The notes beneath the pieces are model-generated. The model had not been told where the DNA came from. It made no database searches and worked only from the letters and a program-made list of their open reading frames with translations. 64,000 nucleotides of DNA from Natronorubrum texcoconense (lineage in GTDB: Archaea; Halobacteriota; Halobacteria; Halobacteriales; Natrialbaceae). This document shows positions 9,094 through 18,742 of this stretch, piece after piece. Numbering within the stretch: position 1 is the first letter of the stretch; the number at the start of each line of letters is the position of its first letter. The stretch lies in assembly GCF_900100335.1 (NCBI RefSeq), contig NZ_FNFE01000001.1, positions 1,116,001-1,180,000 on the forward strand. The letters are read 5' to 3'. A program made the translations under genes and the position numbers.

Positions 9094-10443
9094 TTATCGA
9101 TCGGTATCAGTGGAATCGCCGTCCCGCTCGACTGGTCGGTCAACCTCGGCATCGACCCCTGCACCCCCGCTCGAATCGGTCGACGTGGTCGATTCGTCAC
9201 TGGTCACGTCGGGCGATTCGTCACTGGTCACGTCGGGCGATTCGTCACTGGTCTCGACGCTCGAACCGTCGCCAGTGTCGGCCGGGACCTCTCGAGCGCC
9301 GTCACCTCTCTCGTTCAAACCTTCGTCCGCATCCGTCCGAATACCGGTTTCTTCCTCCGTGTCGACGGCCGGATCTTCGGTCTCCTCGTCGTCCTCGAGC
9401 CCCGGTTCCGCGTCCGTCTCCGCGGCCCGTTCTCGAGCGAAGGCGTCGAGCGTGACTTTCGCGCCGCCGAGGACGACGGGACCGACGAACAGTCCGACCG
9501 CGCCGAAGACGACGATGCCGCCGAAGATACCGACGACGATGATGGCGGAGTTCAGGGCGCTCGTCCGACCGATGAGCGCGGGCCGCAGGTAGGTGTCGGA
9601 AGCGCTGACGATCGAGCCGTAGACGACGAGCGCGACCGCGCCGACGATATCGCCGGCGACGAGCAGGTAGAGCGAGACCGGAACCCAGACGCCGAACGCG
9701 CCGATCAGCGGGAGCAGCGCGAGGACGAACGTCATGACCGTGAGCAAGACGACGGCCGGGACGCCGAGGACGGCCAGCCCGATTCCCAGCGCAACCGCCT
9801 GAATCGCCGCGACGACAACGTTGCCGACGACCGAGGCCCACATGAGCTGGTCCAGATCGGCGAGGAGCTCCCGCTGAATGTCGTCGTCGATCGGGAGGAC
9901 GTGACGGATCCAGGCGACGAGTCGGTCGCCGTCTCGCAACAGCGCGAAGAGGACGAACACCGTCACGGTGAGCCCGATGAGCAGCCCCGGCAGTCCGCTG
10001 ACGAGTTCGATCCCGCTCGTCGCGAGCCCCTGTGCCGCCGTCCCGATCGGCTCCTGATACGTCTCGAACAGTTCGATGAGATCGTCGGGTTGGCCGATTA
10101 CCTCCAGTCGACGCTCGACGTCGGCCATTCCGAGCGACCCCTCCTGGACGGCCGTAAGCAGTTCGAGGGCCTCCCGGAGCGCGACCGCGAGAACGTACAG
10201 CATCGGCAGCAGTATCGCGAGAATCGCGACGACGACGAGCGTGAGCGCCGCGGTCATCGATCCGACGGAGCGCTCGAGGCGGCGCTGGGCCGGCATGAGA
10301 ATGTACGCGAGCACGACGCCGAGCAGGATGTACTGCAGATACGGGAGGAGAATGAGCGTCGCGAGGATGGCACTCACGAGCGCGAGGAGGGTCAATCCGG
10401 TCCGTTCGGAGAGCCACTCCGGTCGGCTGGATCGATCGGTCAT
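9094..10443 (-). CDS. AI-2E family transporter (PerM/UPF0118) with acidic repeat tail
   Basis: The first about 340 of 449 residues form a PerM-type membrane protein with about eight hydrophobic helices, including LTLLALVSAILATLILLPYL near the N-terminus and the conserved IFGGIVVFGAVGLFVGPVVLGG near residue 315. The family includes exporters of autoinducer-2 and Na+/H+ antiporters; the substrate here cannot be told. The last about 100 residues are disordered Asp/Glu/Ser/Thr-rich and contain a repeated 8-residue unit (TSDESPDV). I chose the ATG at 10443 (MTDRSSRPEW) rather than the upstream start 18 bp earlier. Confidence 0.9.
   Translation of the reverse strand: MTDRSSRPEWLSERTGLTLLALVSAILATLILLPYLQYILLGVVLAYILMPAQRRLERSVGSMTAALTLVVVAILAILLPMLYVLAVALREALELLTAVQEGSLGMADVERRLEVIGQPDDLIELFETYQEPIGTAAQGLATSGIELVSGLPGLLIGLTVTVFVLFALLRDGDRLVAWIRHVLPIDDDIQRELLADLDQLMWASVVGNVVVAAIQAVALGIGLAVLGVPAVVLLTVMTFVLALLPLIGAFGVWVPVSLYLLVAGDIVGAVALVVYGSIVSASDTYLRPALIGRTSALNSAIIVVGIFGGIVVFGAVGLFVGPVVLGGAKVTLDAFARERAAETDAEPGLEDDEETEDPAVDTEEETGIRTDADEGLNERGDGAREVPADTGDGSSVETSDESPDVTSDESPDVTSDESTTSTDSSGGAGVDAEVDRPVERDGDSTDTDR
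9191..9253 (-). repeat. 24-bp in-frame tandem repeat (2.6 copies) in transporter tail
   Basis: The 24-bp unit beginning gattcgtcactggtcacgtc occurs at 9191-9214 and 9215-9238 without a mismatch, and a partial third copy runs to 9253. It encodes repeats of TSDESPDV in the cytoplasmic tail of the AI-2E transporter. The perfect identity indicates recent slippage or expansion. Confidence 0.95.
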
Positions 10444-10505
10444 AGTCCACCATACGGTCACCTAACAGATTACTGCACTGGAAGATTCTCGCTCGACGTA
10501 GCCGA

Positions 10506-12977
10506 CTACGCCTCGTCGTCGAGCAGCGAGCGCGAGGAGTTCGTGACGACCAACAGGCTGCTCAGCCCCATCGCGACCGCAGCGAACAGCGGATTGAGCA
10601 GTCCCGTCACGGCGAGCGGGATCGCAATGGCGTTGTAACAGAACGCCCACCCGATGTTCCCTTTCACGCGCCGATCGGTGGCTCGAGCGAGGTCGAAGAC
10701 GGTGTCGACTGACGACAGATCGTCGTCGACGAGGGCGACGTCCGCCGCGTCGGCTGCCATCGCGGTGCCGCCGCCGAGTGCGATGCCGAGGTCGGCGGCC
10801 GCGAGCGCGGGCGCGTCGTTGGTTCCATCGCCGATCATGACCGTCTGACCCCTACGCTTGAGCCGTTCGACGGTCTCTGCTTTCCCCTCCGGCGGGACGC
10901 CCGCGAACACGCGGTCGACGGCGTCGTGCTCTCGGAATCGAGTCGCTGCGCGCGCATCGTCGCCGGTGAGGACGACGACCTCGGTCCCGGTCTCGGCGAT
11001 CGCCGTCAGCGTCTCCGCCCAGCCCTCGCGCAGGTCGTCGCCGACGACGATCACGCCCTCCGCCGCCCCGTCTCGACCGACGGCGACCGGAACGCGACCG
11101 GTCTCGCGGCTCTCGGCGATCCGCTGCTCGATCGCCTCGGATACCGACCAGCCGCGGTCGCGAAACAGGTCCGGGTGGCCGACGACGATCTCCTCGCCGT
11201 CGACGACGCCGACGACGCCGTTTCGGTGGCTCTCGAAGGACTCGACGCGTTCGGCCGCAGCATCGTCGCCATCGGCCGCGTCCGGGTCGGGGTCGGTAAC
11301 CGCAACGGCGTCGGACTCGACGGCACCGCCGTCGGCGACCGGTCCCTCGGCGGCGATCGCCTTCCCGATCGGGTGGGCCGACTGGCGCTCGAGCGTCGCC
11401 GCTTGCTCGAGCAGGTCGTCGTCGCAGTCGGCGTCGACGACCGTCATATCGCCGGTGGTCAGCGTTCCGGTCTTGTCGAAGACGACGGTGTCGGCGTCGC
11501 GAAGCCGCTCGAAGACGCTGTCGTCGAAGACGACGATCGATCGCTCGAGCGCGTCGCGGATCCCCGCGGCGACGGCCAGCGGTGTCGCAAGCCCCAGCGC
11601 GCACGGACAGGAGACGATCAGGACGGTGAGTCCGATGAGGAGGGCGGTAGCGAGCCCGGAGCCCAGGATGAGGTAGACGACCGTGACGACCGTCGCGAGC
11701 ACGAGCACGAGCGGGACGAAGATCGTCGCCAGCTTGTCCGCGAGCTTCTGGATGCCGTGGGTCCCGCTCTGGAGGTCCCAGACGAGTTCGCTGATACGGT
11801 CGACGGTGCTCGTGGCGTCTTCGCCGACGCAAATCGTGAGGGAGCCGTCGGAGACCGTCGAGCCGCCGACGACGTCGTCGCCGCCGACTTTGGTAACCGG
11901 AAGGGACTCGCCGGTGACGACCGCCTCGTCGACTGCGGCCTCGCCGTCGACGACCGTGCCGTCGATCGGAATCCGCTCGCCGGCGCGGACGACCACGCGC
12001 TCGTCCGGCTCGAGGTCGTCGACGGCGACGTCCTCCGTCTCGCCGGTCTCGAGGAGTCGCCTGGCTTCGTCGACCTGGACGGCCGTCAGGTCCGAGAGGC
12101 GTTCGGTCGCCTTCCGCTTGATCTCGGACTCGTAGTAGCCGCCGACGGAGACGATGACGATGATCGCGACCGTCACGTCGTAGTAGATGTGCGGGCCGCC
12201 GACGACGATCGAGAGCGTGCTGTAGAGGTAGGCGCTGACGGCTGCGATCGAGACGAGCAGGTCCATGTTCGGCGAGCGCGTCTTCACGGCAACGTAAGCC
12301 CCTTGGAGGATCGGCTTCCCCGTTACGCCGAGAACGATCGTCGTGAGCGCGGCGATCATGAGGTAAAACGGCGTCGCGAGATCGCTTGCGAGCGCCTGCG
12401 TGAAGAACTCCGTCGTCCGTTCGTCGTAGAACAGCCCGCCGAAGTACGTCGGGTAGATGATGAGCAGGTACTGCATCATCACCGCCATCCCCATGAGCAC
12501 GCCGACCGCGATCCGTCCCGTGGCCCAGTTGTCGGCCCGCCGGCGGCTGATCGAGTCCTCGCGGTCGTACGCGCTGTAGCCGAGTTGGCTGATTTCGGTT
12601 TTCAGCTCCTCGACGGAGGCGACCGCGGGGTCGTGGTCGATCCGGACTGTGTCGGTGACGTAACTGGAACTGACCGAACTCACGCCGTCGGCTTCGCCCG
12701 CGACCGACTCGATGAACGCCTCGCAGGTCGCACAGTACATGCCGTCGACCTCGAGGAACGTCGTCTCGTAGCCATCGGGGACGACTCGGTCCTCGGAGTC
12801 GTCCTCGCTCGAGTCGGTTCGCGCGTCGCGGACGTCGTCGGCCTCGACCGCGTCGATATCGCCGAGGGCGTCGTACACCTCGCGACAGCCCGCACAGCAG
12901 AACGCCTCGCCGCCGGCGGTCACGCCGCTCTCTTCGACGGGGAGTTCACACAGCGTACAGGTGGATTGATTCGACAT
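10506..12977 (-). CDS. Cu(I)-translocating P1B-type ATPase (CcoI/FixI-like)
   Basis: An 823-residue heavy-metal pump. N-terminal TRASH-like cysteines (C7, C10, C27, C28, C31) are followed by an HMA domain with GMYCATC (79-85). The transporter core has CPC (457-459), TGES (355-358), DKTGT (501-505) and a hinge MIGDGTNDAPALA. YN and MGLSS near the C-terminal helices are the known Cu(I)-site residues of P1B-1 ATPases. The extra N-terminal cysteine domain is typical of CcoI/FixI pumps that supply copper to haem-copper oxidases rather than detoxification CopA. The next gene upstream, a UreH-like protein, supports that reading. It starts at ATG 12977, 27 bp after the neighbour's stop. Confidence 0.92.
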   Translation of the reverse strand: MSNQSTCTLCELPVEESGVTAGGEAFCCAGCREVYDALGDIDAVEADDVRDARTDSSEDDSEDRVVPDGYETTFLEVDGMYCATCEAFIESVAGEADGVSSVSSSYVTDTVRIDHDPAVASVEELKTEISQLGYSAYDREDSISRRRADNWATGRIAVGVLMGMAVMMQYLLIIYPTYFGGLFYDERTTEFFTQALASDLATPFYLMIAALTTIVLGVTGKPILQGAYVAVKTRSPNMDLLVSIAAVSAYLYSTLSIVVGGPHIYYDVTVAIIVIVSVGGYYESEIKRKATERLSDLTAVQVDEARRLLETGETEDVAVDDLEPDERVVVRAGERIPIDGTVVDGEAAVDEAVVTGESLPVTKVGGDDVVGGSTVSDGSLTICVGEDATSTVDRISELVWDLQSGTHGIQKLADKLATIFVPLVLVLATVVTVVYLILGSGLATALLIGLTVLIVSCPCALGLATPLAVAAGIRDALERSIVVFDDSVFERLRDADTVVFDKTGTLTTGDMTVVDADCDDDLLEQAATLERQSAHPIGKAIAAEGPVADGGAVESDAVAVTDPDPDAADGDDAAAERVESFESHRNGVVGVVDGEEIVVGHPDLFRDRGWSVSEAIEQRIAESRETGRVPVAVGRDGAAEGVIVVGDDLREGWAETLTAIAETGTEVVVLTGDDARAATRFREHDAVDRVFAGVPPEGKAETVERLKRRGQTVMIGDGTNDAPALAAADLGIALGGGTAMAADAADVALVDDDLSSVDTVFDLARATDRRVKGNIGWAFCYNAIAIPLAVTGLLNPLFAAVAMGLSSLLVVTNSSRSLLDDEA

Positions 12978-13004
12978 GGATGATCGTGAGTTCCGTGAGT
13001 GTCG

Positions 13005-13823
13005 TCAGTGGGATTCGTGGCTACCGGCTCCGAGGCCGTCGTAGAACGGCAGTTCGGGGTGTGGAACGTGGATTCCCAGGCTCATCAGCCCGTGGGCGAA
13101 GAGGACGTAGCCCAGCGCGACGAACGCGACGCCGAGCAGTCGGTGGACCCGGCGGCGGTGGGCCACGTCGACCGAATCGATGATCGTCCCGTAGGCGAAG
13201 ACGGCCGGCACCGTTCCGATTCCGAGCGCCGCGAGCGCGAGCGCGCCGCTGATCGGCGAGCCGGTCGCGAACGCGTAGAGGAACGCCGGGTAGAGGATCG
13301 GACAGGGGAGCAGTCCGTGCACCGCGCCGAGGCCGACGATGCCGGGGCCGTTCGCGAGTCGGTCGACGCGTCCGGCGAGCCAGCCGGTGAGTCGCTCGAG
13401 ACCGGGAAAGGAGATCCCGCCGGTCGTCCGCCCCAGCGCGTAGTAGACGCCCGTTACGATGACGAACGCGCCGACGAGAAGCCCGACCGCACCGCGGGCG
13501 ACGTCGACGGCCGGCGTCAACTCGGCGGTCGTGACGAACAGCAGACCGCCGAGGGCGCCGAAGGCGGCCCCGAGGAGGGTGTAGCTCGCCGTCCGGCCGA
13601 GGTTGAACAGCGCGTGCTGGCGCACTTCGTACATCGAGAGGTGACCCGCACGCCCGGCGCTCGAGGCGGTCGCGGTCGTCCCCCCGTCGGTCGCGGCGCC
13701 GTCCATCCGACTCGCGTAGACGGTCACGAGCGGGCCGCACATTCCGATACAGTGGGCACCCGCGAGTAGCCCGATGAGCAGGAACAGCGCGACGTCGACG
13801 CCGAGGAACGTGAACGGGTCCAT
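13005..13823 (-). CDS. Sulfite exporter TauE/SafE-type, UreH-like membrane protein
   Basis: A 272-residue polytopic protein of the UreH-like/DsbD_2 transmembrane family. The first helix holds the signature GLLAGAHCIGMCGPLV (about residues 15-30), whose two cysteines may bind copper or take part in thiol chemistry. About six helices are seen. Homologues lie beside CcoI-type copper pumps in bacterial cytochrome oxidase assembly clusters, matching the arrangement here; a role in copper delivery is inference. The C-terminus is short and His-rich. The ATG at 13823 was preferred because the preceding 47 codons are polar and arginine-rich, unlike the membrane start. Confidence 0.82.
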   Translation of the reverse strand: MDPFTFLGVDVALFLLIGLLAGAHCIGMCGPLVTVYASRMDGAATDGGTTATASSAGRAGHLSMYEVRQHALFNLGRTASYTLLGAAFGALGGLLFVTTAELTPAVDVARGAVGLLVGAFVIVTGVYYALGRTTGGISFPGLERLTGWLAGRVDRLANGPGIVGLGAVHGLLPCPILYPAFLYAFATGSPISGALALAALGIGTVPAVFAYGTIIDSVDVAHRRRVHRLLGVAFVALGYVLFAHGLMSLGIHVPHPELPFYDGLGAGSHESH

Positions 13824-14157
13824 AGCTTCACTCTCGAGGTGGTCGTTGGTCGACCTAGTCAGCCAACGGTGTAGTGCGTTTCGCTCGAGGAACGGGTTTC
13901 GATGATCGTACCTCAGGGTATGTCTATCAGTATCGCTGAAGTCGTTATCATTCAGACTAACCAAACCGCGTACAGTGGCGCACGCTGTCGGCCGACCGAA
14001 CGAGTGTGAGGTCGGCCGACGAAAACGTGCGAGGGATGAGCGAACGACCGGAGGGAGTACGCGAATCGGCTGGGGAGGATGTGGGAATCATCGCCGCCAG
14101 CGGCAACAACACGCTCGCCCTCTCTAAATCCTCATAAAAACAACCCCGCTCACTAAG
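13824..14157. other. Intergenic region with twin palindromes
   Basis: No gene is supported in these 334 bp. The region is upstream of the UreH-like gene and downstream of the HMG-CoA synthase gene. It holds two perfect 10-bp palindromes GTCGGCCGAC at 13987-13996 and 14011-14020, spaced 24 bp apart. A T-rich stretch on the minus strand (TTTTTATGAGG, about 14133-14143) could terminate the HMG-CoA synthase transcript. Confidence 0.6.
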
Positions 14158-15495
14158 CTACTCGACGTATCGGTACTTCCGTTCGCCCATTCGCCCCCAG
14201 CCGTCGAAGACGAACTCGGACTCGGGCGCGGTGAACTCCTCGACGTCGACGTCCATGTCGTGGTTGTGGACGTCGTGGATCTCCTCGTAGTCGTCCCAGC
14301 TCATGTCGTACCGGTTCTCGAGCTGTTCGTCGACGTTCAGCGCCTCGATTTCGTCCTTCCAGCCGTCCTGGATCGTCTCCGCGTGGCCCTCGGCCTGCGC
14401 GCCGGAGCCGTAGGAGCCGACGAGGAGTTTACTCCCCGCGAGGTCGAGGTCGTTCTCGAGGCCGTGTTTCAGCGCGCTCACGCGGGCGACGTGGACCGAG
14501 CCGGTGTACCAGTTGCCGACCTCCCGGGAGAGCGTGAGGGTCGGATCGATCGTCGCCTCGTACCACTCCTGGTAGGTCTCGGTGTCCTTGAGCGCGTCCA
14601 TGTACTCCCGCAGCGCGTCGTGGAACGCTTCGTCGTCGTCGAACGCTTCGGCGCGGGGCTGGCGACCGATCTCCTCGGCCAGTTCGTCCTCGATGCTGGT
14701 GTCGCGGATCATGTGCCGGTAGACCAGCATCCCGGCCTTACGGACCATCCCCGGGAACGGGGTGTGGAACGGGATGTAGGCGAACTGATCGGGATGGGTT
14801 TCGCCGGCGACGCTCTCGAAGTCTTCGAGTGCCTCGCGCATGCGGGCGAGGTACACCTGCACGGAGCGTTTGCCGTCGACGGACGGGAACTGCTGGTTGG
14901 GTTTGAGGAAGTCCGTCTCGTCGGCCGAGCCGTAGCCCTGTTCGGTCGAGAGTTCGACGAGGCTCGGATCCTCGCTGATGAGCATCGCGACGGCACCGGC
15001 ACCCTGGGTCGCCTCGCCGGCGTCACCGCGGGCGTACAGCGCCGTGTCGGTGGCGATGACCAGCGCCGAGCGACCGCGATTTCGGCCGGCCTGGATCCAG
15101 TTGAACGCGTCGTCTAAGCTCTGCGTTCCGGCGATACAGGCGAACTTCCGTTCGCCCTTGTTCGCGTGGTGGAAGTCCTCGCCGTAGACCTGCTCGAGAC
15201 AGCCAGCGACGTACGTCGAAACCGGTTTCGAGTTGTCGAACGCGCTCTCGGTCGCGACGTCGATGCGGCCGATATCGTCGGGCTCGAGGCCCTTGCGTTC
15301 CATCAGCCGGTGGGCGGCGTTTGCCCCCATCGTGACGATGTCTTCGTAGCTGTCGGGGAACGAACTGGCGTTGAGACCGAGTCCTTTCGTGTACTTTTCG
15401 GGGTCCTCGCCCTTCTCGGGCGCGAAGGTCCCGGGTAAGTCGAGTTTGAGATTCCCGGTCCAGATTTCGATGGCGTCGATACCGACTGCAGTCAT
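14158..15495 (-). CDS. hmgB: Hydroxymethylglutaryl-CoA synthase
   Basis: Condenses acetyl-CoA with acetoacetyl-CoA to HMG-CoA, the entry to the mevalonate route for archaeal isoprenoid lipids. The 445 residues start MTAVGIDAIEIWTGNLKLDL; the nucleophile cysteine lies in KFACIAGTQSL (about residue 117), and GNWYTGSVHVARVSALKHGL carries conserved substrate-site residues. The start at 15495 is supported by a TATA-like TTGTATC about 25 bp upstream on the minus strand, giving a leaderless transcript. Monocistronic. Confidence 0.95.
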   Translation of the reverse strand: MTAVGIDAIEIWTGNLKLDLPGTFAPEKGEDPEKYTKGLGLNASSFPDSYEDIVTMGANAAHRLMERKGLEPDDIGRIDVATESAFDNSKPVSTYVAGCLEQVYGEDFHHANKGERKFACIAGTQSLDDAFNWIQAGRNRGRSALVIATDTALYARGDAGEATQGAGAVAMLISEDPSLVELSTEQGYGSADETDFLKPNQQFPSVDGKRSVQVYLARMREALEDFESVAGETHPDQFAYIPFHTPFPGMVRKAGMLVYRHMIRDTSIEDELAEEIGRQPRAEAFDDDEAFHDALREYMDALKDTETYQEWYEATIDPTLTLSREVGNWYTGSVHVARVSALKHGLENDLDLAGSKLLVGSYGSGAQAEGHAETIQDGWKDEIEALNVDEQLENRYDMSWDDYEEIHDVHNHDMDVDVEEFTAPESEFVFDGWGRMGERKYRYVE

Positions 15496-15594
15496 GCATC
15501 GACAATGCGGACCGAGATACAAGATATTGTCGTTCGACATTTCGACGTGTGTCGAACTTACCGCCGCAGTCCGCGACCCCTTCTGCAGGACCGA

Positions 15595-17622
15595 TTAGCC
15601 AGCGTACTCGACCGTCGTCGTTCGAGTACCCTCGCTCTCGCCGTTCGAGACGGTGACGGTGACCGTGTACGTCTGTGCGTCGGGGTTTCCAGTTTCCCTG
15701 AGTTCGGTCTCCCCGCTCGCGGTCGTCCCGGAAACGTCGACCCGTTCGCTGTCGACCTCGTCGCCGGCTTCATTTTCGAGCAAGACCGTTACCGTCTCGA
15801 GCGCGCCGTCGGTGTCGCTGACCGTCCAATCGACGTCGAGTTCGACCTGATTTCCGCTCCGGTCGTCGACTGCTAGTTCGTCGACGCTGAGCGTCTCCGG
15901 TTCGGCATCGACGGTGACGGTCGCCTCGTCGGACTCTTCGCCCCACCCGTCGGCGATTACGGTAATCGTCCGTTCTCCCGCGTCGCCGCTGTCGGTGTCC
16001 CAGGTGAGCGTCACTTCGCCGTCCTCGTCGACCGACGTTCGGTCGACCTCTTCAGCGTCTATCTCGAGCAGAACGTCGGCCCCGATGGTCTGTCTGACGT
16101 CCGCGGTCACCTCGAGCGTCTCGCCTTCGGTCACCGGGGCGTTCGTGCCGACGATTTGGACGTCGAGCCAGTCGCCGAGTTCGTACACGTCTGCGGTGCT
16201 GACGATACCGTCTGCATCCTCGTCGGTCGTGCCGCGCACGTCGATTTCGGGCGAGTCGTCGTCTTCCGTCCGGTAGGTCAGGGTGACCGTCTCCATCTCG
16301 CCGCTCCCGATCGTCACCTCGCCGCTGTCGACCTCGTCGAACGCACCGTTTCGGTCGCCATCGACCAGCAGGGAGACGTTCTGCGTTCGGTCGTCTTCGT
16401 GCAGGTTCTCGACGGTAACCTCGACGTCGAGGTCGGTGCCGGATTCGACGGGATCCCGGGGCTCGACCGACCGAACGACGACGCCCTGCCTGACGTCGAC
16501 CGTGATCGAATCGCCGCTCCCGCCGCTCGAGACGAACAACTCGAACGTCCCGTCACCCGTCGCCTCGAGTTGGACCGTGCCCGCGTCCCGGTCCTCGTCG
16601 AACGACTCGATCGTTACGTCACCGGCGCTATCGTACGCGAAGTCGAACGATGCCGCTTCCACGTCCGCGACCGCCTCGAAGCTCGCGGTGGAGCCGGTGC
16701 TGAGGTGATAGTCACAGCCCGCTCCGTCATCACAGGTGGTCGCACCGCTACTGGGACCATCGAAGGAAACGTCGTACTGGCCGGCCGTTCGGTCACCGTC
16801 GTCGGAGGAACGGTCGCTTCCGATACTGAATCCGCCGTCCGAGCTGCCGCCGGAACCGACCCCGACGCGGGCGATCTCGAGTTCGAACTCCGCTTCGAGT
16901 TCGACCGTGACCGTATTGTCGTCGGGCTGGCTGTCGACGTGGCGCACGCCGTCGGCTTGGTCGATCTCGGACTCCCAGCGGTCGATCAGCTCGGTCGGGA
17001 GCGTGAGTTTCGTTCCGGGATCGAGCGTTTTCGTACGCGCCGAATTGAGGGACTCGACGCTCACAGACGCTGTTCCGGACGTCTGTTCGTGGAGTTCGCC
17101 GTCGAGGAGCAAGAGCGTGATGCGATCGCTGCCGATCAGCTGTTGCTCGCCGACGGTGACCGCCGCGTCGTCGAACTCGTTGTAGACCGTGGAGTGTTCG
17201 ACGACCGTGCGCGGCGCGTTCTGGTACTCGTGGTAGCCGGGTTCGTACACCAACTGGCGCGTCTCGAACGTATCGTCCGCCGCCGAATTCGGATACTCGA
17301 TCGTCACGTTCGATTCCGGCTCGATCGTTCGCAACGTTCCCGTCGGATGTGGCGGATTAACGGCGGCGACCCGCGACTCGTACTGCGTCCCGAGCTCGAC
17401 CGAGACGCCCCGTGTGGCACCAGTCGTGCCGGTGGTCAGGATCGAATCGCGCAACTCGAGGAGATCCCCTTCGATCCGCTCGCTGTGGTCGAACTCGACC
17501 CCTCGGTTCTGTTCCGGAACGGCGTTGACCTGGTAGAGCGCGAGCGCGGAGAAGACGATCGCGAGCAGCAGTATCGCCCCGATCTGGACGGTGACTGCTC
17601 GGTCGTCTCCCCGACGTATCAT
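15595..17622 (-). CDS. Pilin-like-anchored surface protein with adhesion-type domains
   Basis: A 675-residue protein with a short positively charged head (MIRRGDDRAVTVQIG) and one hydrophobic helix (about 12-32), resembling the N-terminus of archaeal pilin-like or DUF7289-type proteins. The rest is acidic, beta-rich and presumably extracellular. About residues 355-600 look like tandem Ig/CARDB-type repeats, with recurring VTVENLHEDDRTQNVSLL-like patterns. Such proteins are usually cell-surface adhesins or pilus-associated factors; the exact role is unknown. The ATG at 17622 places the charged head directly before the helix. Confidence 0.75.
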   Translation of the reverse strand: MIRRGDDRAVTVQIGAILLLAIVFSALALYQVNAVPEQNRGVEFDHSERIEGDLLELRDSILTTGTTGATRGVSVELGTQYESRVAAVNPPHPTGTLRTIEPESNVTIEYPNSAADDTFETRQLVYEPGYHEYQNAPRTVVEHSTVYNEFDDAAVTVGEQQLIGSDRITLLLLDGELHEQTSGTASVSVESLNSARTKTLDPGTKLTLPTELIDRWESEIDQADGVRHVDSQPDDNTVTVELEAEFELEIARVGVGSGGSSDGGFSIGSDRSSDDGDRTAGQYDVSFDGPSSGATTCDDGAGCDYHLSTGSTASFEAVADVEAASFDFAYDSAGDVTIESFDEDRDAGTVQLEATGDGTFELFVSSGGSGDSITVDVRQGVVVRSVEPRDPVESGTDLDVEVTVENLHEDDRTQNVSLLVDGDRNGAFDEVDSGEVTIGSGEMETVTLTYRTEDDDSPEIDVRGTTDEDADGIVSTADVYELGDWLDVQIVGTNAPVTEGETLEVTADVRQTIGADVLLEIDAEEVDRTSVDEDGEVTLTWDTDSGDAGERTITVIADGWGEESDEATVTVDAEPETLSVDELAVDDRSGNQVELDVDWTVSDTDGALETVTVLLENEAGDEVDSERVDVSGTTASGETELRETGNPDAQTYTVTVTVSNGESEGTRTTTVEYAG

Positions 17623-17809
17623 ACCCGTGAATGATCTCCACAGTGTAAACGTGTACTGGCCGCCACGGGCCGCGCGGCGTGTGAACCTGTCGCGGCTGAC
17701 GGTATCCGCTCGTCCCGACGACGGCACTCGTGTTGTCGACCCATCGGTCGGTTGTCCGACGGTGAAGGGAGTGGCTTACTATGTGCTGGCTCGGGCTACC
17801 AGCAGTCGA

Positions 17810-18565
17810 ATGAGACCCGCGGAAGAGCGGTTCACGAGGCATCTGGTCGAGGGCGAATCGGTGCAGAATCTCGTGCCCGGGACGCTGCTCGAGGATGCCG
17901 TTCGCGGCACCGCAGCGGTCGGTGCGACCGACCGCCGGATACTGTGCGTTTCGAAGACCGGCGAGTTCGTCGACGTCGGCTACGACTACATCTGCTCGAT
18001 CGAAAGCCAACGGCGAGCCAGAACTGAGTATCGGCCCGGGGACGAGAACGACCGACTGCTCTCCCTTCTGGGTGGGATCGTCGGGCTGGCCGCGCTCGCC
18101 CTCGTCGTCGCCGCCAACGTCCCCGTCGACGCGTTCGGTGGTTCCCTTTCGGTCGGTCTCGCAACCGCGACGGTCGGCGTCGCGGGCGCCGTCGAACACG
18201 TCCGCAGGCAGCCTGCTATCGGCCGAGCGTACGCACCGGTGTTCGTCGGCGCCGGCATCTTCTCGCTCCTCGCGCTCGTCGGGGTCGCGCTCGTCGTACC
18301 GAACGTGTACGTTCCGCTGTACCTGCTCGTGACGCTCGGCGGGGGCGGACTGGTGGCCTACGCGGCCCGTCACCGAACGCACCTCAGCGGCCCGGGACTC
18401 GAGCGTCATCGCGAGACCCACCTCAGTATCAACACGATCGACGGCGAGACGGTACGGATCGCAATCGACGCCGAGACCGATTTCGACCGCGAACTCAGCG
18501 CGTGCGTTCACCGGTACGAGGGCTCGACTATCGATCGAGCCATCGCTGGAACTCCAACGGAGTGA
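17810..18565 (+). CDS. Membrane protein with PH-like domain
   Basis: A 251-residue protein. Residues 1-70 (RPAEERFTRHLVEGESVQNL ... ATDRRILCVSKTG) look like a bacterial/archaeal PH-type domain, based on the TDRRILCV strand. Four hydrophobic helices follow (about 85-175), then a soluble C-terminal segment with another PH-like fragment (LSINTIDGETVRIAID). Function is unknown. The ATG at 17810 (MRPAEERF) is the best start; the upstream frame overlaps the divergent surface-protein gene and lacks coding character. Confidence 0.7.
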   Translation: MRPAEERFTRHLVEGESVQNLVPGTLLEDAVRGTAAVGATDRRILCVSKTGEFVDVGYDYICSIESQRRARTEYRPGDENDRLLSLLGGIVGLAALALVVAANVPVDAFGGSLSVGLATATVGVAGAVEHVRRQPAIGRAYAPVFVGAGIFSLLALVGVALVVPNVYVPLYLLVTLGGGGLVAYAARHRTHLSGPGLERHRETHLSINTIDGETVRIAIDAETDFDRELSACVHRYEGSTIDRAIAGTPTE

Positions 18566-18742
18566 GCTCGGTCTCACATTCGCCCCCGTCGAGGCGCGCG
18601 AACGCGTCGATAAACGGATGCCGGTAGCTATCGCTTACCACGCTGGGGTCGGTTCGTCCGCAAAATAGTCGGCGATTACGGATCGTTCGGTTACCGCGCG
18701 AGAGGGAGAGCGGCGCTCGTTTGCCGTTCCCGTTCCCGACAG

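Noticed and set aside
10926-12983. 685-codon plus-strand frame opposite the copper ATPase
   Set aside because: Antisense shadow; the minus strand carries DKTGT, CPC and HMA motifs.
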